This document shows, piece by piece, positions 1 to 6,946 of a DNA stretch of 9,322 bases. Numbering within the stretch: the stretch's first letter is position 1; every line of letters starts with the position of its first letter. The notes beneath the pieces are model-generated. The model ran no database searches. It saw only the letters and a list, made by a program, of their open reading frames with translations, and had not been told where the DNA came from. A program made the translations under genes and the position numbers. This stretch comes from Devosia sp. (GTDB lineage Bacteria > Pseudomonadota > Alphaproteobacteria > Rhizobiales > Devosiaceae), in assembly GCA_016793415.1 (NCBI GenBank), contig JAEUMC010000968.1:1-9322 (forward strand), given 5' to 3'.

Positions 1-927
1 GGCAATCAGGTCGAGCATGATCTCGATGGCGCGCTCGGCCATCGGGGCGAGCGGCACCCGCACCACGGTCAGCGGCGGCGCGAGGAGTTCGGCGAAATCG
101 AAATCGTCGATGCCGACGATCGACAGGTCGCGCGGCGCCGCCAGCCCCAGATCGTGCAGCGCATGCAGCGCGCCCAGCGTCATCATGTTGGAGATCGACA
201 GCAACGCCGTCGGCGGGTCGGCCGACCGCATCGCCGCGGCCACGCTGGTGGCGGCCAGCGCCTGATCGTAATCGCCCTTGAGCAGCAGACCGGGCTCGAC
301 CGCGAGCCCGGCGCGCCGATGCGCGTCGAGATAACCGGCGAGGCGGTCCTTGCTGGTCGCGAGTTCGGCAATGCCGGTGAGGACGGCGATGCGGCGGTGG
401 CCGAGGCCGATCAGGTGCTCGGTTGCCATGCGGGTCGCGGCGATATTGTCCAGCTTGACGACATTGTAGGCGAGCCCCTCGACATACATGTCGAGCAGGA
501 CTGTGGGCACGTGGATCTCCCCCTTCAGCCGTTCGCCGTGTTCGGCGTCGGAGCGGGTGGGAATGATGATCAGCCCGGCCACCCGCTGCTGGCGCAGCAG
601 CCGCAGGATCTGGTTCTCGCGCTCGGAATCCTGCCCGGTGGAAAACACCATCGAGAGATAGCCGGCATTGAGGCAGACGTTCTCGATGATGCGGGCCACG
701 GCTGCGAAATGCGGGTTGGTGATCGAGGGGACGATGAGGCCGATCAGCCGCGACTGCCCGCTCCTCAGGCTCTGCGCCGCGCCATGCGGGATGTAGCCCA
801 GCTCGCGCACCGCCGCCTCGACCTTGGCGATCACATCGGCACTCACCGGTGCCGACCGGTTCAGCGCCGCCGATGCCGTGGAAATGGCTACGCCTGCATG
901 CCTTGCCACGTCGCGAATGGTTGCCAA
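1..927 (-). CDS. LacI/GalR-family transcriptional repressor (3' end cut by window edge)
   Basis: This is a sugar-responsive DNA-binding repressor; 309 codons are visible and the C-terminal few dozen residues lie outside the window. Residues 2-23 (ATIRDVARHAGVAISTASAALN) form the family's helix-turn-helix. They are followed by the hinge (AAQSLRSGQS, about 50-59) and a periplasmic-binding-protein-like effector domain beginning RLIGLIVPSITNPHF (60-74). Other family marks are HLIGLGHRRIAVLTG and SIVGIDDFDFAELLAPPLTVV near the visible end. I chose the TTG at 927-925 because the helix-turn-helix starts right after it, GGAG lies 7 bases upstream, and no ATG is in frame nearby; the ATG at 947-945 is out of frame. 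The gene is divergent from the sugar-uptake operon and shares with it a region holding two identical palindromes. I infer that it represses that operon and perhaps itself. The effector is unknown; an imported glycoside or its hydrolysis product is the natural guess. Confidence 0.95.
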   Translation of the reverse strand, partial: MATIRDVARHAGVAISTASAALNRSAPVSADVIAKVEAAVRELGYIPHGAAQSLRSGQSRLIGLIVPSITNPHFAAVARIIENVCLNAGYLSMVFSTGQDSERENQILRLLRQQRVAGLIIIPTRSDAEHGERLKGEIHVPTVLLDMYVEGLAYNVVKLDNIAATRMATEHLIGLGHRRIAVLTGIAELATSKDRLAGYLDAHRRAGLAVEPGLLLKGDYDQALAATSVAAAMRSADPPTALLSISNMMTLGALHALHDLGLAAPRDLSIVGIDDFDFAELLAPPLTVVRVPLAPMAERAIEIMLDLIA

Positions 928-934
928 GCCGAAT

Positions 935-938
935 CTCC
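935..938 (-). promoter_or_regulatory. Ribosome binding site of the LacI-type repressor
   Basis: On the minus strand GGAG ends 7 bases before the TTG codon at 927. It decides the unusual TTG start, because no in-frame ATG or GTG lies between it and the helix-turn-helix. Confidence 0.6.
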
Positions 939-952
939 AATCGCCATGGCTC

Positions 953-970
953 TTGCCAAGCGCGTGGCAA
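953..970. promoter_or_regulatory. Imperfect 18-bp palindrome, possible extra LacI-type operator
   Basis: TTGCCAAGCGCGTGGCAA is a palindrome with a single mismatched pair (959/964) and a central CG, the layout common to LacI-family operators. It lies 25 bp upstream of the repressor start codon and 11 bp from the first CGAAACGTTTCG site. Its left nine bases (TTGCCAAGC) recur at 921-929 over the repressor start. Its half-site differs from the CGAAAC half-site, so it could belong to another regulator or be a chance palindrome. Confidence 0.3.
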
Positions 971-980
971 AGTGCTGTAT

Positions 981-995
981 ACGAAACGTTTCGAC
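981..995. promoter_or_regulatory. LacI-type operator 1
   Basis: The sequence ACGAAACGTTTCGAC contains the perfect 12-bp palindrome CGAAACGTTTCG (982-993) with a central CG, as is typical of LacI/GalR-family operators. An identical 15-mer lies 77 bp downstream. The palindrome ends 54 bp from the repressor start codon, so this copy is placed to control the repressor's own promoter. The assignment to the adjacent repressor is inferred from position and motif type. Confidence 0.75.
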
Positions 996-1057
996 TTCGC
1001 AAATGACCGGCGACGGATGGAGGGATGCTCCAGCCGGCGCATCATCAGGCCAGCGAC

Positions 1058-1072
1058 ACGAAACGTTTCGAC
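1058..1072. promoter_or_regulatory. LacI-type operator 2
   Basis: This is the second identical copy of ACGAAACGTTTCGAC, with the palindrome at 1059-1070. It lies 53 bp before the ATG of the binding-protein gene. The centre-to-centre distance to operator 1 is 77 bp, which would permit a short DNA loop if the repressor forms tetramers or bends the DNA. Confidence 0.75.
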
Positions 1073-1123
1073 CGGAGGATCGGTCAACGATAAGCGCCGG
1101 ATGGCGCGGAGGGAGGATTGAAT

Positions 1124-2410
1124 ATGTTCAGGATTTCACGCCGCAACCTGTTGGTGTCATCGGCAGCATTGGCGGCGGGCGCCGGCCTGGGGCTCGGCCG
1201 AGCCGCGGCACAGTCTGACGTCACCGCGACGCTCAAGCTGCAGACCTTCGGTGGCGACGCCGAGCTTGCGGGCATCAACAGCGCCATTCAGCGCTTCAAC
1301 AAGGCCTACCCCAACGTCACCGTCGAGGTGTCGATCGACCCGATCTCCACCGGCTGGGGCGACTACGTCACCAAGGTGCTCGGCCAGTTTACCTCGGGCT
1401 CGGCCGCCGATGTCTATGGCACCGCAATCGAGACCTTCCAGGCGTTCTCGGCCCGCGGCCTGTTCCTGCCGCTCAACGATTTCGTCGCCGCCAATTCCGG
1501 CTTCTCGGATTTCGCGCCCAGCCTGTTCGAACAGGGTTCGTACAAGGGGAACATCAACTACATCCCCATCGGCTGGAACAACATCATGATCAACTACAAC
1601 CGCGACCTGTTCGACAAGGCAGGCGTGGCCTACCCGGCGCGCGGCTGGACCTGGGAGCAGTTCCGCGAGACGGCCAAGGCGCTCACCGTCAAGGACGGCT
1701 CGGGCACCGTCACCCAGTTCGGCTATGAAGTGCCAAACCAGAACTTCTTCGTCCAGCCATGGTTCTTCTCCAACGGCACGGGCGTCTTGAATGCCGACTG
1801 GACGGCGTCCAACATGCTCGATCCCAAGGTCGCCGAGACGCTGCAGTTCCTCTACGACCTGATCCATGTCGACGGCGTGTCGCCCATTCCGGGCGCCGAG
1901 ACGCTGGACAACCAGTTCATGGCCGGCCAGGTGGCGATGATCAGCCGCGGCCAGTGGATCGTCCAGAACGCCAAGAAGAACAACGTCAACATGGACATCG
2001 CCATCCCGCCGATGAAGGAGAAGGAAGCGACCGTCATCGGCTTCGGCGCCTATGCGATCGCCAAGTCGGCGCCCAATGCCGATCTCGCCAAAGCGCTGGT
2101 GCTCGAACTCACCAGCGAGGAGACGCAGCGCGAGCAGGGCGAACGTGGCGGCGGCGTACCGGGCCGCAAATCGGCGGCCTCGAGCGAAGCCTTCCTCGCC
2201 TTCCCGCCCAGCGCCTTCCTCTATTACGAGACGCTGCCGTTCACCACGGCCGTCCCCTCGCCGGCCAATTTCCAGGAAGTCGAGAAAATCTTCATCCGGC
2301 ACTACACCGCGATGATGTCGGGCCAGGAAACCATTGCCGACGGCACCAAGGCCGCCGACGCCGAACTCAACGAGTCCTTCGCCCGCCTGAAGCAGCAGCT
2401 GGGCGGCTGA
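1124..2410 (+). CDS. Periplasmic sugar-binding protein of a CUT1 ABC transporter (Tat signal)
   Basis: This is the extracellular solute-binding protein (family 1) that captures a sugar or glycoside in the periplasm and delivers it to the permease pair encoded next. It has 428 residues, normal for the family. The N-terminus has a twin-arginine signal, SRRNLL at residues 5-10, then a hydrophobic stretch (VSSAALAAGAGLGLG) and an AAA|Q cleavage site after about residue 29. Export by the Tat route is therefore likely; there is no lipobox cysteine. The mature part begins VTATLKLQTFGG and contains the family-like segments GWNNIMINYNRDLFDKAG and GWTWEQFRETAKAL. I chose the ATG at 1124, six bases after a GGAGGGAGGA ribosome binding site; a TTG two codons upstream (1118) is less likely. 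It is the first gene of the operon, downstream of two LacI-type operators. The ligand cannot be told from the sequence; the GH116 enzyme downstream suggests a beta-linked glycoside. Confidence 0.93.
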   Translation: MFRISRRNLLVSSAALAAGAGLGLGRAAAQSDVTATLKLQTFGGDAELAGINSAIQRFNKAYPNVTVEVSIDPISTGWGDYVTKVLGQFTSGSAADVYGTAIETFQAFSARGLFLPLNDFVAANSGFSDFAPSLFEQGSYKGNINYIPIGWNNIMINYNRDLFDKAGVAYPARGWTWEQFRETAKALTVKDGSGTVTQFGYEVPNQNFFVQPWFFSNGTGVLNADWTASNMLDPKVAETLQFLYDLIHVDGVSPIPGAETLDNQFMAGQVAMISRGQWIVQNAKKNNVNMDIAIPPMKEKEATVIGFGAYAIAKSAPNADLAKALVLELTSEETQREQGERGGGVPGRKSAASSEAFLAFPPSAFLYYETLPFTTAVPSPANFQEVEKIFIRHYTAMMSGQETIADGTKAADAELNESFARLKQQLGG

Positions 2411-2413
2411 GTT

Positions 2414-2460
2414 CCTCCCGTGGGAGGGGGGCGATCGGCTGAAGCAGACGGCCCCCTCCC
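2414..2460. repeat. GC-rich nested hairpins after the binding-protein gene
   Basis: Four bases past the stop codon, CCTCCC-GT-GGGAGG (2414-2427) forms a small hairpin. Its right arm can instead pair over a longer stem, with GGGAGGGGGGC (2422-2432) matching GCCCCCTCCC (2451-2460). There is no T-run after either, so this is not a standard intrinsic terminator. It may slow 3' exonucleases or partly reduce read-through into the permease genes. Confidence 0.5.
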
Positions 2461-2485
2461 ATCCTCCCCCATGAAGGGGGAGGTG
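2446..2485 (+). repeat. REP-like palindromic repeat, copy 1
   Basis: This is an intergenic repeat unit of about 40 bp. Its core is a hairpin with an 8-bp stem, CCTCCCCC (2463-2470) and GGGGGAGG (2476-2483), around a five-base loop ATGAA. It is preceded by the GC-rich arm running from 2446 to 2462. Bases 2464-2485 are the exact reverse complement of 2532-2553. Repeats of this GGGGGAGG type are, as general knowledge, common between genes in several Hyphomicrobiales genomes. I cannot count genome copies here. Confidence 0.7.
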
Positions 2486-2531
2486 CCCTGCCGGTGAGCG
2501 TGGCACAATCGAAGACAGAGCCCCGCCTCTT

Positions 2532-2569
2532 CACCTCCCCCTTCATGGGGGAGCCGGGAGGGGCCGTCT
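2532..2569 (-). repeat. REP-like palindromic repeat, copy 2 (inverted)
   Basis: This copy lies in inverted orientation to copy 1. The first 22 bases are a perfect reverse complement, and the rest matches with a few mismatches and a short indel, ending in CCGTCT opposite AGACGG of copy 1. The copies are separated by 46 bp and could fold into one long stem-loop or two separate hairpins. When read as protein in one frame, the repeat adds a spurious leader (TSPFMGE) to the permease reading frame. Confidence 0.7.
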
Positions 2570-2598
2570 CCATCAGTCGGGTTGAGAGCGGAAACACC

Positions 2599-3513
2599 GT
2601 GACCACAGCAAGCATGAGCGCAGCACGAAAGCCCTCAGATCTCCGCCGCACACAGGCGCGGACCGGCTATCTGTTCGTCTTGCCCACCTCGGTGCTCTAC
2701 CTCACCTTCGTGCTCGCGCCGGTGGTACTGACCGTCATCCTCAGTTTCGCCTACTACGACCCGATGCTCGGCTCGCGCTGGGTGGGGTTCGAGAATTTCC
2801 AGCGCTTCTTCACCGATCGTCGCTCGCTCGAGATCCTGTGGAACACGCTGCGCTTCACCTTCTTCGCGGTGAGCTTCAACGTCTCGATCGGGCTGATCCT
2901 GGCGCTGGCGCTCAACCGCGCGATGCCGGGCTGGCTGCTCTACTTCTTCCGGCTCGCCTTCTTCCTGCCGGTGATCATCGCGGCAGCGTTCGTGTCGATC
3001 GTCTGGAGCTATTTCTTCGGCGACGACCTCGGGGTGATCAACTACTTCCTGCGCCTCGTCGGTCTGCCGGCGGTGCGCTGGCTGACCGATGCCTCGACCG
3101 CCATGACCTCGATCATCATCATGGACGTGTGGAAGAACACCGGCTTCTTCATGATCATCTTCATCGCCGCGCTGCAGGGCGTGCCGAAGAACATCATGGA
3201 AGCGGCAGTGATGGACGGCACGCCGGCCTGGCGGCAGTTCTTCCGCATCACCCTGCCCTACATCTCGCCGGTGGTGTTCTTCTGCATCGTCTATGCCTCG
3301 ATCGGCGCGCTGCAGGTCTATGAATCGATCGTCATCCTGACCCAGGGCGGGCCGGGCGATGCGACGCGCTCGCTCTCGATCCTGATCGTCGAGCAGGGTT
3401 TTGGCAGCTTCCAGATCGGTTATGCGGCCGCCATCTCGGTGGTGATGACGGTGATCATCCTCATCATCACCGCCATCCAGCAATTGCTGTCGCGCAAGTG
3501 GGTGCAGCGATGA
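2599..3513 (+). CDS. MalF-like sugar ABC transporter permease
   Basis: This is one of the two inner-membrane permease subunits of a CUT1 (MalFG-type) importer, 304 residues as called. After a short basic N-terminus, the hydrophobic segments YLFVLPTSVLYLTFVLAPVVLTVILSF, LRFTFFAVSFNVSIGLILALAL, LLYFFRLAFFLPVIIAAAFVSIVW, further central helices and a final AAISVVMTVIILIITAIQQLL fit six membrane spans. The EAA loop that docks on the ATPase is clear: EAAVMDGTPAWRQFFRITLP, residues 201-220. I chose the GTG at 2599, which has GAGAGCGGAA five bases upstream. The ATG at 2614 is possible but has no good ribosome binding site. The frame stays open back to 2494, but that part reads through the palindromic repeat and is unlikely to be translated. 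The stop overlaps the next start (ATGA). Confidence 0.93.
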   Translation: MTTASMSAARKPSDLRRTQARTGYLFVLPTSVLYLTFVLAPVVLTVILSFAYYDPMLGSRWVGFENFQRFFTDRRSLEILWNTLRFTFFAVSFNVSIGLILALALNRAMPGWLLYFFRLAFFLPVIIAAAFVSIVWSYFFGDDLGVINYFLRLVGLPAVRWLTDASTAMTSIIIMDVWKNTGFFMIIFIAALQGVPKNIMEAAVMDGTPAWRQFFRITLPYISPVVFFCIVYASIGALQVYESIVILTQGGPGDATRSLSILIVEQGFGSFQIGYAAAISVVMTVIILIITAIQQLLSRKWVQR

Positions 3514-4361
3514 ACACTGCCATGCAGACCCAGGCCGCCAAGCGCTGGCTCGACTACACCATCATCGCCGTCATCGCGGTGCTCGCCATCGGCATGCTGC
3601 TGCCGTTCCTGTGGCTGTTCTCGGTGTCGTTCAAGCCGGTGTCGGAGGCCTACAAGCTGCCACCGACCTTCTGGCCGACCAGCCTCGATCTCTCCAACTA
3701 CGCTGCCGTGCTCGCCTCGCGGGTGCCGTTCCTCCAGATCTACGGCAACTCGCTGCTGATCGCGGTGGTAGTGACGGTGGGGCAGATGATCACCTGCACG
3801 CTCGCCGCCTTCGCTTTCGCCCGGCTGGAGTTCCGCGGCCGCGACACGCTGTTCGTCATCCTCCTGATCGGGCTGATGTTCCCGGCGCAGGTGACGATCC
3901 TGCCGATCTATCTCGGCTATGCCCAGGTCGGGCTGATCAACCAGCCGATCGGGCTCGGGCTGATGTACCTCACCTCGAGCTTCGGGGTGTTCCTGATGCG
4001 CCAATTCATGCTGAGCCAGCCCAAGGCGCTGGAGGAAGCGGCGCTGATGGATGGCGCGGGCTACCTCAAGATCTTCTGGCGCATCTCGCTGCCGCAGCTG
4101 AGGCCGGCGCTCTCGGCTCTCGGCATCATCACCTTCACCCAGACCTGGAACTACTATTTCCAGGCCCGCGTGCTGCTCGGCCGCGAGACCTCGATGACCC
4201 TGCCGGTCGCGATGGACGTGCTGCGCGGCTATCTCGGCTCGGGCAGCCTGTCGCTGGTGATGGCGGCAATGAGCATGTCCATCCTGCCGGTCGTGCTGCT
4301 TTTCCTCGTCGCCCAGAAGTTCGTGATCGAAGGCATCACGATGAGCGGCATCAAGAACTAA
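3510..4361 (+). CDS. MalG-like sugar ABC transporter permease
   Basis: This is the second inner-membrane permease subunit, 283 residues, the usual size for MalG-type proteins. Visible spans include YTIIAVIAVLAIGMLLPFLWLF near the start, SLLIAVVVTVGQMITCTLAAFAF, LFVILLIGLMFPAQVTILPIYL, LGLMYLTSSFGVFLM and the closing SLVMAAMSMSILPVVLLFLVAQKFVIEG. The EAA motif, EAALMDGAGYLKIFWRISLP, begins at residue 176. The start ATG at 3510 overlaps the upstream stop codon in the sequence ATGA, which implies translational coupling and equal output of the two permeases. An in-frame ATG at 3522 is a weaker alternative. The protein ends with ITMSGIKN, close to the usual GxxxGAVKG ending of the family but degenerate. 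Confidence 0.94.
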   Translation: MNTAMQTQAAKRWLDYTIIAVIAVLAIGMLLPFLWLFSVSFKPVSEAYKLPPTFWPTSLDLSNYAAVLASRVPFLQIYGNSLLIAVVVTVGQMITCTLAAFAFARLEFRGRDTLFVILLIGLMFPAQVTILPIYLGYAQVGLINQPIGLGLMYLTSSFGVFLMRQFMLSQPKALEEAALMDGAGYLKIFWRISLPQLRPALSALGIITFTQTWNYYFQARVLLGRETSMTLPVAMDVLRGYLGSGSLSLVMAAMSMSILPVVLLFLVAQKFVIEGITMSGIKN

Positions 4362-4381
4362 GAACCAGGATTTTGGATCTC

Positions 4382-6943
4382 ATGTGGGACGATCTCGCCT
4401 CCATCGACGCGCGCTTTCACTATGCCGGCGAGCGCTCCCGCTACCTTGCCTTCCCGCTGGGCGGCATCGGCTCGGGCGGCTTTTCCATCTCGGGCAGCGG
4501 CCGGCTGATCGACTGGTCGCTGCGCAACCGGCCGGCGCTGCAGAGTTACAACGGTTACTCGCACTTCGCCATCAAGGCGGAAAAGGACGGCGCGCTCGTC
4601 GATGCCCGGGTGCTCAACGGCCCTTACGACCTCAACCCGGCGGGCGCGCCGGGGATGCGCAAGATGTTCGACGGCTTCGGCCATGGCGCCAACCGCCAGA
4701 CCCTGGTCGGCGTCCCGCATTTCCGCAACGTCGATTTCTACGGGCGCTTCCCCACCGCCGACCTCGTCTTTTCCGACGAGCGCTTCCCCGGTGGTGTCCG
4801 CATGACGGCGTTTTCGCCATTCATCCCACACGAGGATCGCGACAGCTCGATGCCGGTGGCCATGCTGGAGTTCGAGATCGTCAACAGCAGCGCCGACACG
4901 CTGACCTACACGCTGGGCGGTACGCTGGGGAATTACGGCGCCAACAGCGGCCGGAACAGTTTCCGGCAGGCGGGCGGCATCAGCGCCATGCACCTCACCT
5001 CCGATGACCCCGACATCAAGGAGACCGAGCGCGGCGACCTCAGCATCGCCACCGACGCCGAACTGGTCGAGCACACCGACTATCACTTTCGCGGCCAGTG
5101 GTTCGATGATCTCGCCGTCTACTGGAAGGAGTTCGCCCGCCCCGGGCCGCTGCCGACCCGGCATTACGACATGCCGCGCACCCGCCACATGTATTTCCAG
5201 CCCGAGCACACGACGCTCGCGGCAAAGGTCACCGTGCCATCAGGCGAACGCCGCACCGTGCGCTTTGCCATCGCGTGGAATTTTCCCAAGGGCGACGTCT
5301 ACTGGGCCTGGCGCCCCAAGCCCGACGGCGTGATCCCCGATCGCCCGACGCCAAGCTGGACCAACTACTACGCGACGCAATGGGCGGACTCGCTGGCGAC
5401 CGCCACCGATGCGCTGACCCGCTGGGACGAATTGAAGCGGCGCACCCTGGCGTTCCGTGACGGCCTGTTCGGCAGCACGCTGCCGGCAGAAGTGAAGGAC
5501 GCGGCGAGCTCGACGCTGGCGCTGCTCCGCACCGCCACGGTGATCCGCCTCGAGGGTGGAGAACTCTGGGCCTGGGAAGGTCAGCACACCGCCGACGGCT
5601 CCTGCGAAGGCACGTGCACGCATGTGTGGAACTACCAGCAGGCGCTGGCGCACCTGTTTCCGGCGATCGAGCGCACGCTGCGCGAGACCGAGTTCACCTA
5701 CAACATGCTGCCCTCGGGCGGGCTGACCTTCCGGCAGAAGCTGCCGCTCGGCAACGGCTTCGACATTATCGGCCCCTGCGCCGACGGGCATTTCGGCGCC
5801 GTCATCAAGACGTTTCGCGATTGGAAGCTGAGCGGCGACACCGACTGGCTGCGCCGCTACTGGCCGCGGGTGAAGCGCGCCATCGAATATGCCTGGAGCG
5901 AGGAGAACCCCGACCGCTGGGATCCCGAGCAGAGCGGCATCCTCTCCGGACGCCAGCACCAGACCCTCGATATGGAGCTGTTCGGGCCCAACTCCTGGCT
6001 CGGCTCGATGTATGTGGCGGCGCTGCTCGCCACCTCGGAGATGGCCGCTGTCATTGGCGACGATGAGCTTGCCGCGAAGACTGCGCGGATGGGCGAGGCC
6101 GGCGCCGCCTATATCAACCAGGAACTCTTCAACGGCCGCTGGTTCGTCCAGAAGATCGACCTTTCCGACAAGTCGGTGCTCACCCCGTTCGATGTCGGCC
6201 GGGCCGCCGGGGTGCTCGCCGACAGCTTCATGGACGTCTACTGGTCCGACGAGTTCGGCGAGATCAAGTACCAGATGGGCGAGGGCTGCATCTCCGACCA
6301 GATCCTCGGGCAGTGGCATGCCGAAGTCGCCGGCATTGGGCGCTTCCTGGACAAGGGCCGGATCGAGACGGCGCTCCGCTCGGTCTACACCAACAACTTC
6401 CGCCCCAGCCTCGCCGATCATTTCAACCCGTGCCGCAACTATGCCTTCGAGGATGAGGGCGGGTTGCTGATTGCCACCTATCCCGAAGGCATCCGCCAGC
6501 CGATGGTCGCCGCGCCCTATGCCGAGGAAGTGTGGACCGGCATCGAATACATGTCGGCCTCGCACATGATCATGCACGGGCTAGTCAAGGAAGGCCTCGA
6601 CATCGTCCGGGCCGCCCGCGACCGCCATGACGGCTCGGCGCGCAACCCGTGGAACGATATCGAATGCGGCTCCTACTACGCCCGCTCGATGTCGGCCTGG
6701 CAGCTGGTCAATGCCTGCTCCGGCCTCGAAGCCGACTTCGTTGCCGGCACGCTGAGCTTTGCCCCGAAGCTCCAAGGTGACTTCCGCCTGTTCTGGTCGG
6801 CCGGCGCCGCCTTCGGCACGCTGACCCGCGCCGGCAGCGAAACCAGTATCGAACTGCTCGGCGGAGCGCTCAAGCCCGGCCTAGAGATCATCGTCGACGG
6901 CCGCGCCATCGCCGCCCCGTCACCCGTAGTGACCCACGAGTAA
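4382..6943 (+). CDS. Glycoside hydrolase family 116 (GBA2-like beta-glycosidase)
   Basis: A cytoplasmic retaining beta-glycosidase of GH116 is predicted, 853 residues with no signal peptide. Characterised GH116 members act on beta-glucosides, beta-xylosides or glucosylceramide. The N-terminal domain carries the family mark FPLGGIGSGG (24-33). The catalytic (alpha/alpha)6-barrel holds ELWAWEGQH, where E399 best aligns with the LEGQ nucleophile region of GBA2; then THVWNYQQALAHLFP; then HQTLD with D530 as candidate acid/base. The 131-residue spacing is close to the 127 I recall for the Sulfolobus enzyme SSO1353 (E335/D462). Further GH116 signatures are ISDQILGQW (D639) and EEVWTGIEYMSASHMI (from about 715). 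E409 in SCEGTC is an alternative nucleophile. The ATG at 4382 lies 20 bp after the permease stop with a modest GGA site; the frame is open far upstream only because of GC bias. Its place between the permease and ATPase genes implies that it cleaves the imported sugar. Aglycone and sugar specificity are unresolved. Confidence 0.9.
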   Translation: MWDDLASIDARFHYAGERSRYLAFPLGGIGSGGFSISGSGRLIDWSLRNRPALQSYNGYSHFAIKAEKDGALVDARVLNGPYDLNPAGAPGMRKMFDGFGHGANRQTLVGVPHFRNVDFYGRFPTADLVFSDERFPGGVRMTAFSPFIPHEDRDSSMPVAMLEFEIVNSSADTLTYTLGGTLGNYGANSGRNSFRQAGGISAMHLTSDDPDIKETERGDLSIATDAELVEHTDYHFRGQWFDDLAVYWKEFARPGPLPTRHYDMPRTRHMYFQPEHTTLAAKVTVPSGERRTVRFAIAWNFPKGDVYWAWRPKPDGVIPDRPTPSWTNYYATQWADSLATATDALTRWDELKRRTLAFRDGLFGSTLPAEVKDAASSTLALLRTATVIRLEGGELWAWEGQHTADGSCEGTCTHVWNYQQALAHLFPAIERTLRETEFTYNMLPSGGLTFRQKLPLGNGFDIIGPCADGHFGAVIKTFRDWKLSGDTDWLRRYWPRVKRAIEYAWSEENPDRWDPEQSGILSGRQHQTLDMELFGPNSWLGSMYVAALLATSEMAAVIGDDELAAKTARMGEAGAAYINQELFNGRWFVQKIDLSDKSVLTPFDVGRAAGVLADSFMDVYWSDEFGEIKYQMGEGCISDQILGQWHAEVAGIGRFLDKGRIETALRSVYTNNFRPSLADHFNPCRNYAFEDEGGLLIATYPEGIRQPMVAAPYAEEVWTGIEYMSASHMIMHGLVKEGLDIVRAARDRHDGSARNPWNDIECGSYYARSMSAWQLVNACSGLEADFVAGTLSFAPKLQGDFRLFWSAGAAFGTLTRAGSETSIELLGGALKPGLEIIVDGRAIAAPSPVVTHE

Positions 6944-6946
6944 GCC

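Larger units (their letters stand above)
953..1003. promoter_or_regulatory. Candidate overlapping divergent promoters
   Basis: For the plus strand, TTGCCA (953-958) and TATACG (978-983) could be -35 and -10 boxes, but the 19-bp spacing is long. For the minus strand, TTGCGA (1002-997) and TATACA (981-976) are 15 bp apart, which is short, with the palindrome CGAAACGTTTCG filling the spacer. Neither pair is a strong match, and I saw no better plus-strand promoter between 1000 and 1123. The position of the palindrome relative to both would suit repression. Confidence 0.25.

Noticed and set aside
945..947. An ATG on the minus strand just upstream of the repressor
   Set aside because: It is out of frame with the helix-turn-helix and cannot be the start.
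154..1218. A long plus-strand open frame over the repressor gene and the regulatory gap
   Set aside because: It is antisense to a clear LacI-family gene, crosses both operators and runs into the binding-protein start; its composition is that of a shadow.
1157..2506. A 449-codon open frame on the minus strand opposite the binding-protein gene
   Set aside because: It is a GC-rich shadow of the well-supported plus-strand gene, with low-complexity composition and no recognisable domain.
2414..2569. The repeat block as a CRISPR array or standard intrinsic terminator
   Set aside because: There are only two repeat copies, they are inverted rather than direct, and no T-run follows any of the hairpins.
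3611..4381. A 257-codon upstream extension of the GH116 frame
   Set aside because: It overlaps the MalG-like permease in another frame and has arginine/alanine-rich shadow composition; the GH116 homology begins right after the ATG at 4382.
5240..6577. A 445-codon open frame on the minus strand opposite the GH116 gene
   Set aside because: It is an antisense shadow; the plus strand carries clear GH116 motifs throughout and the antisense protein has no family features.
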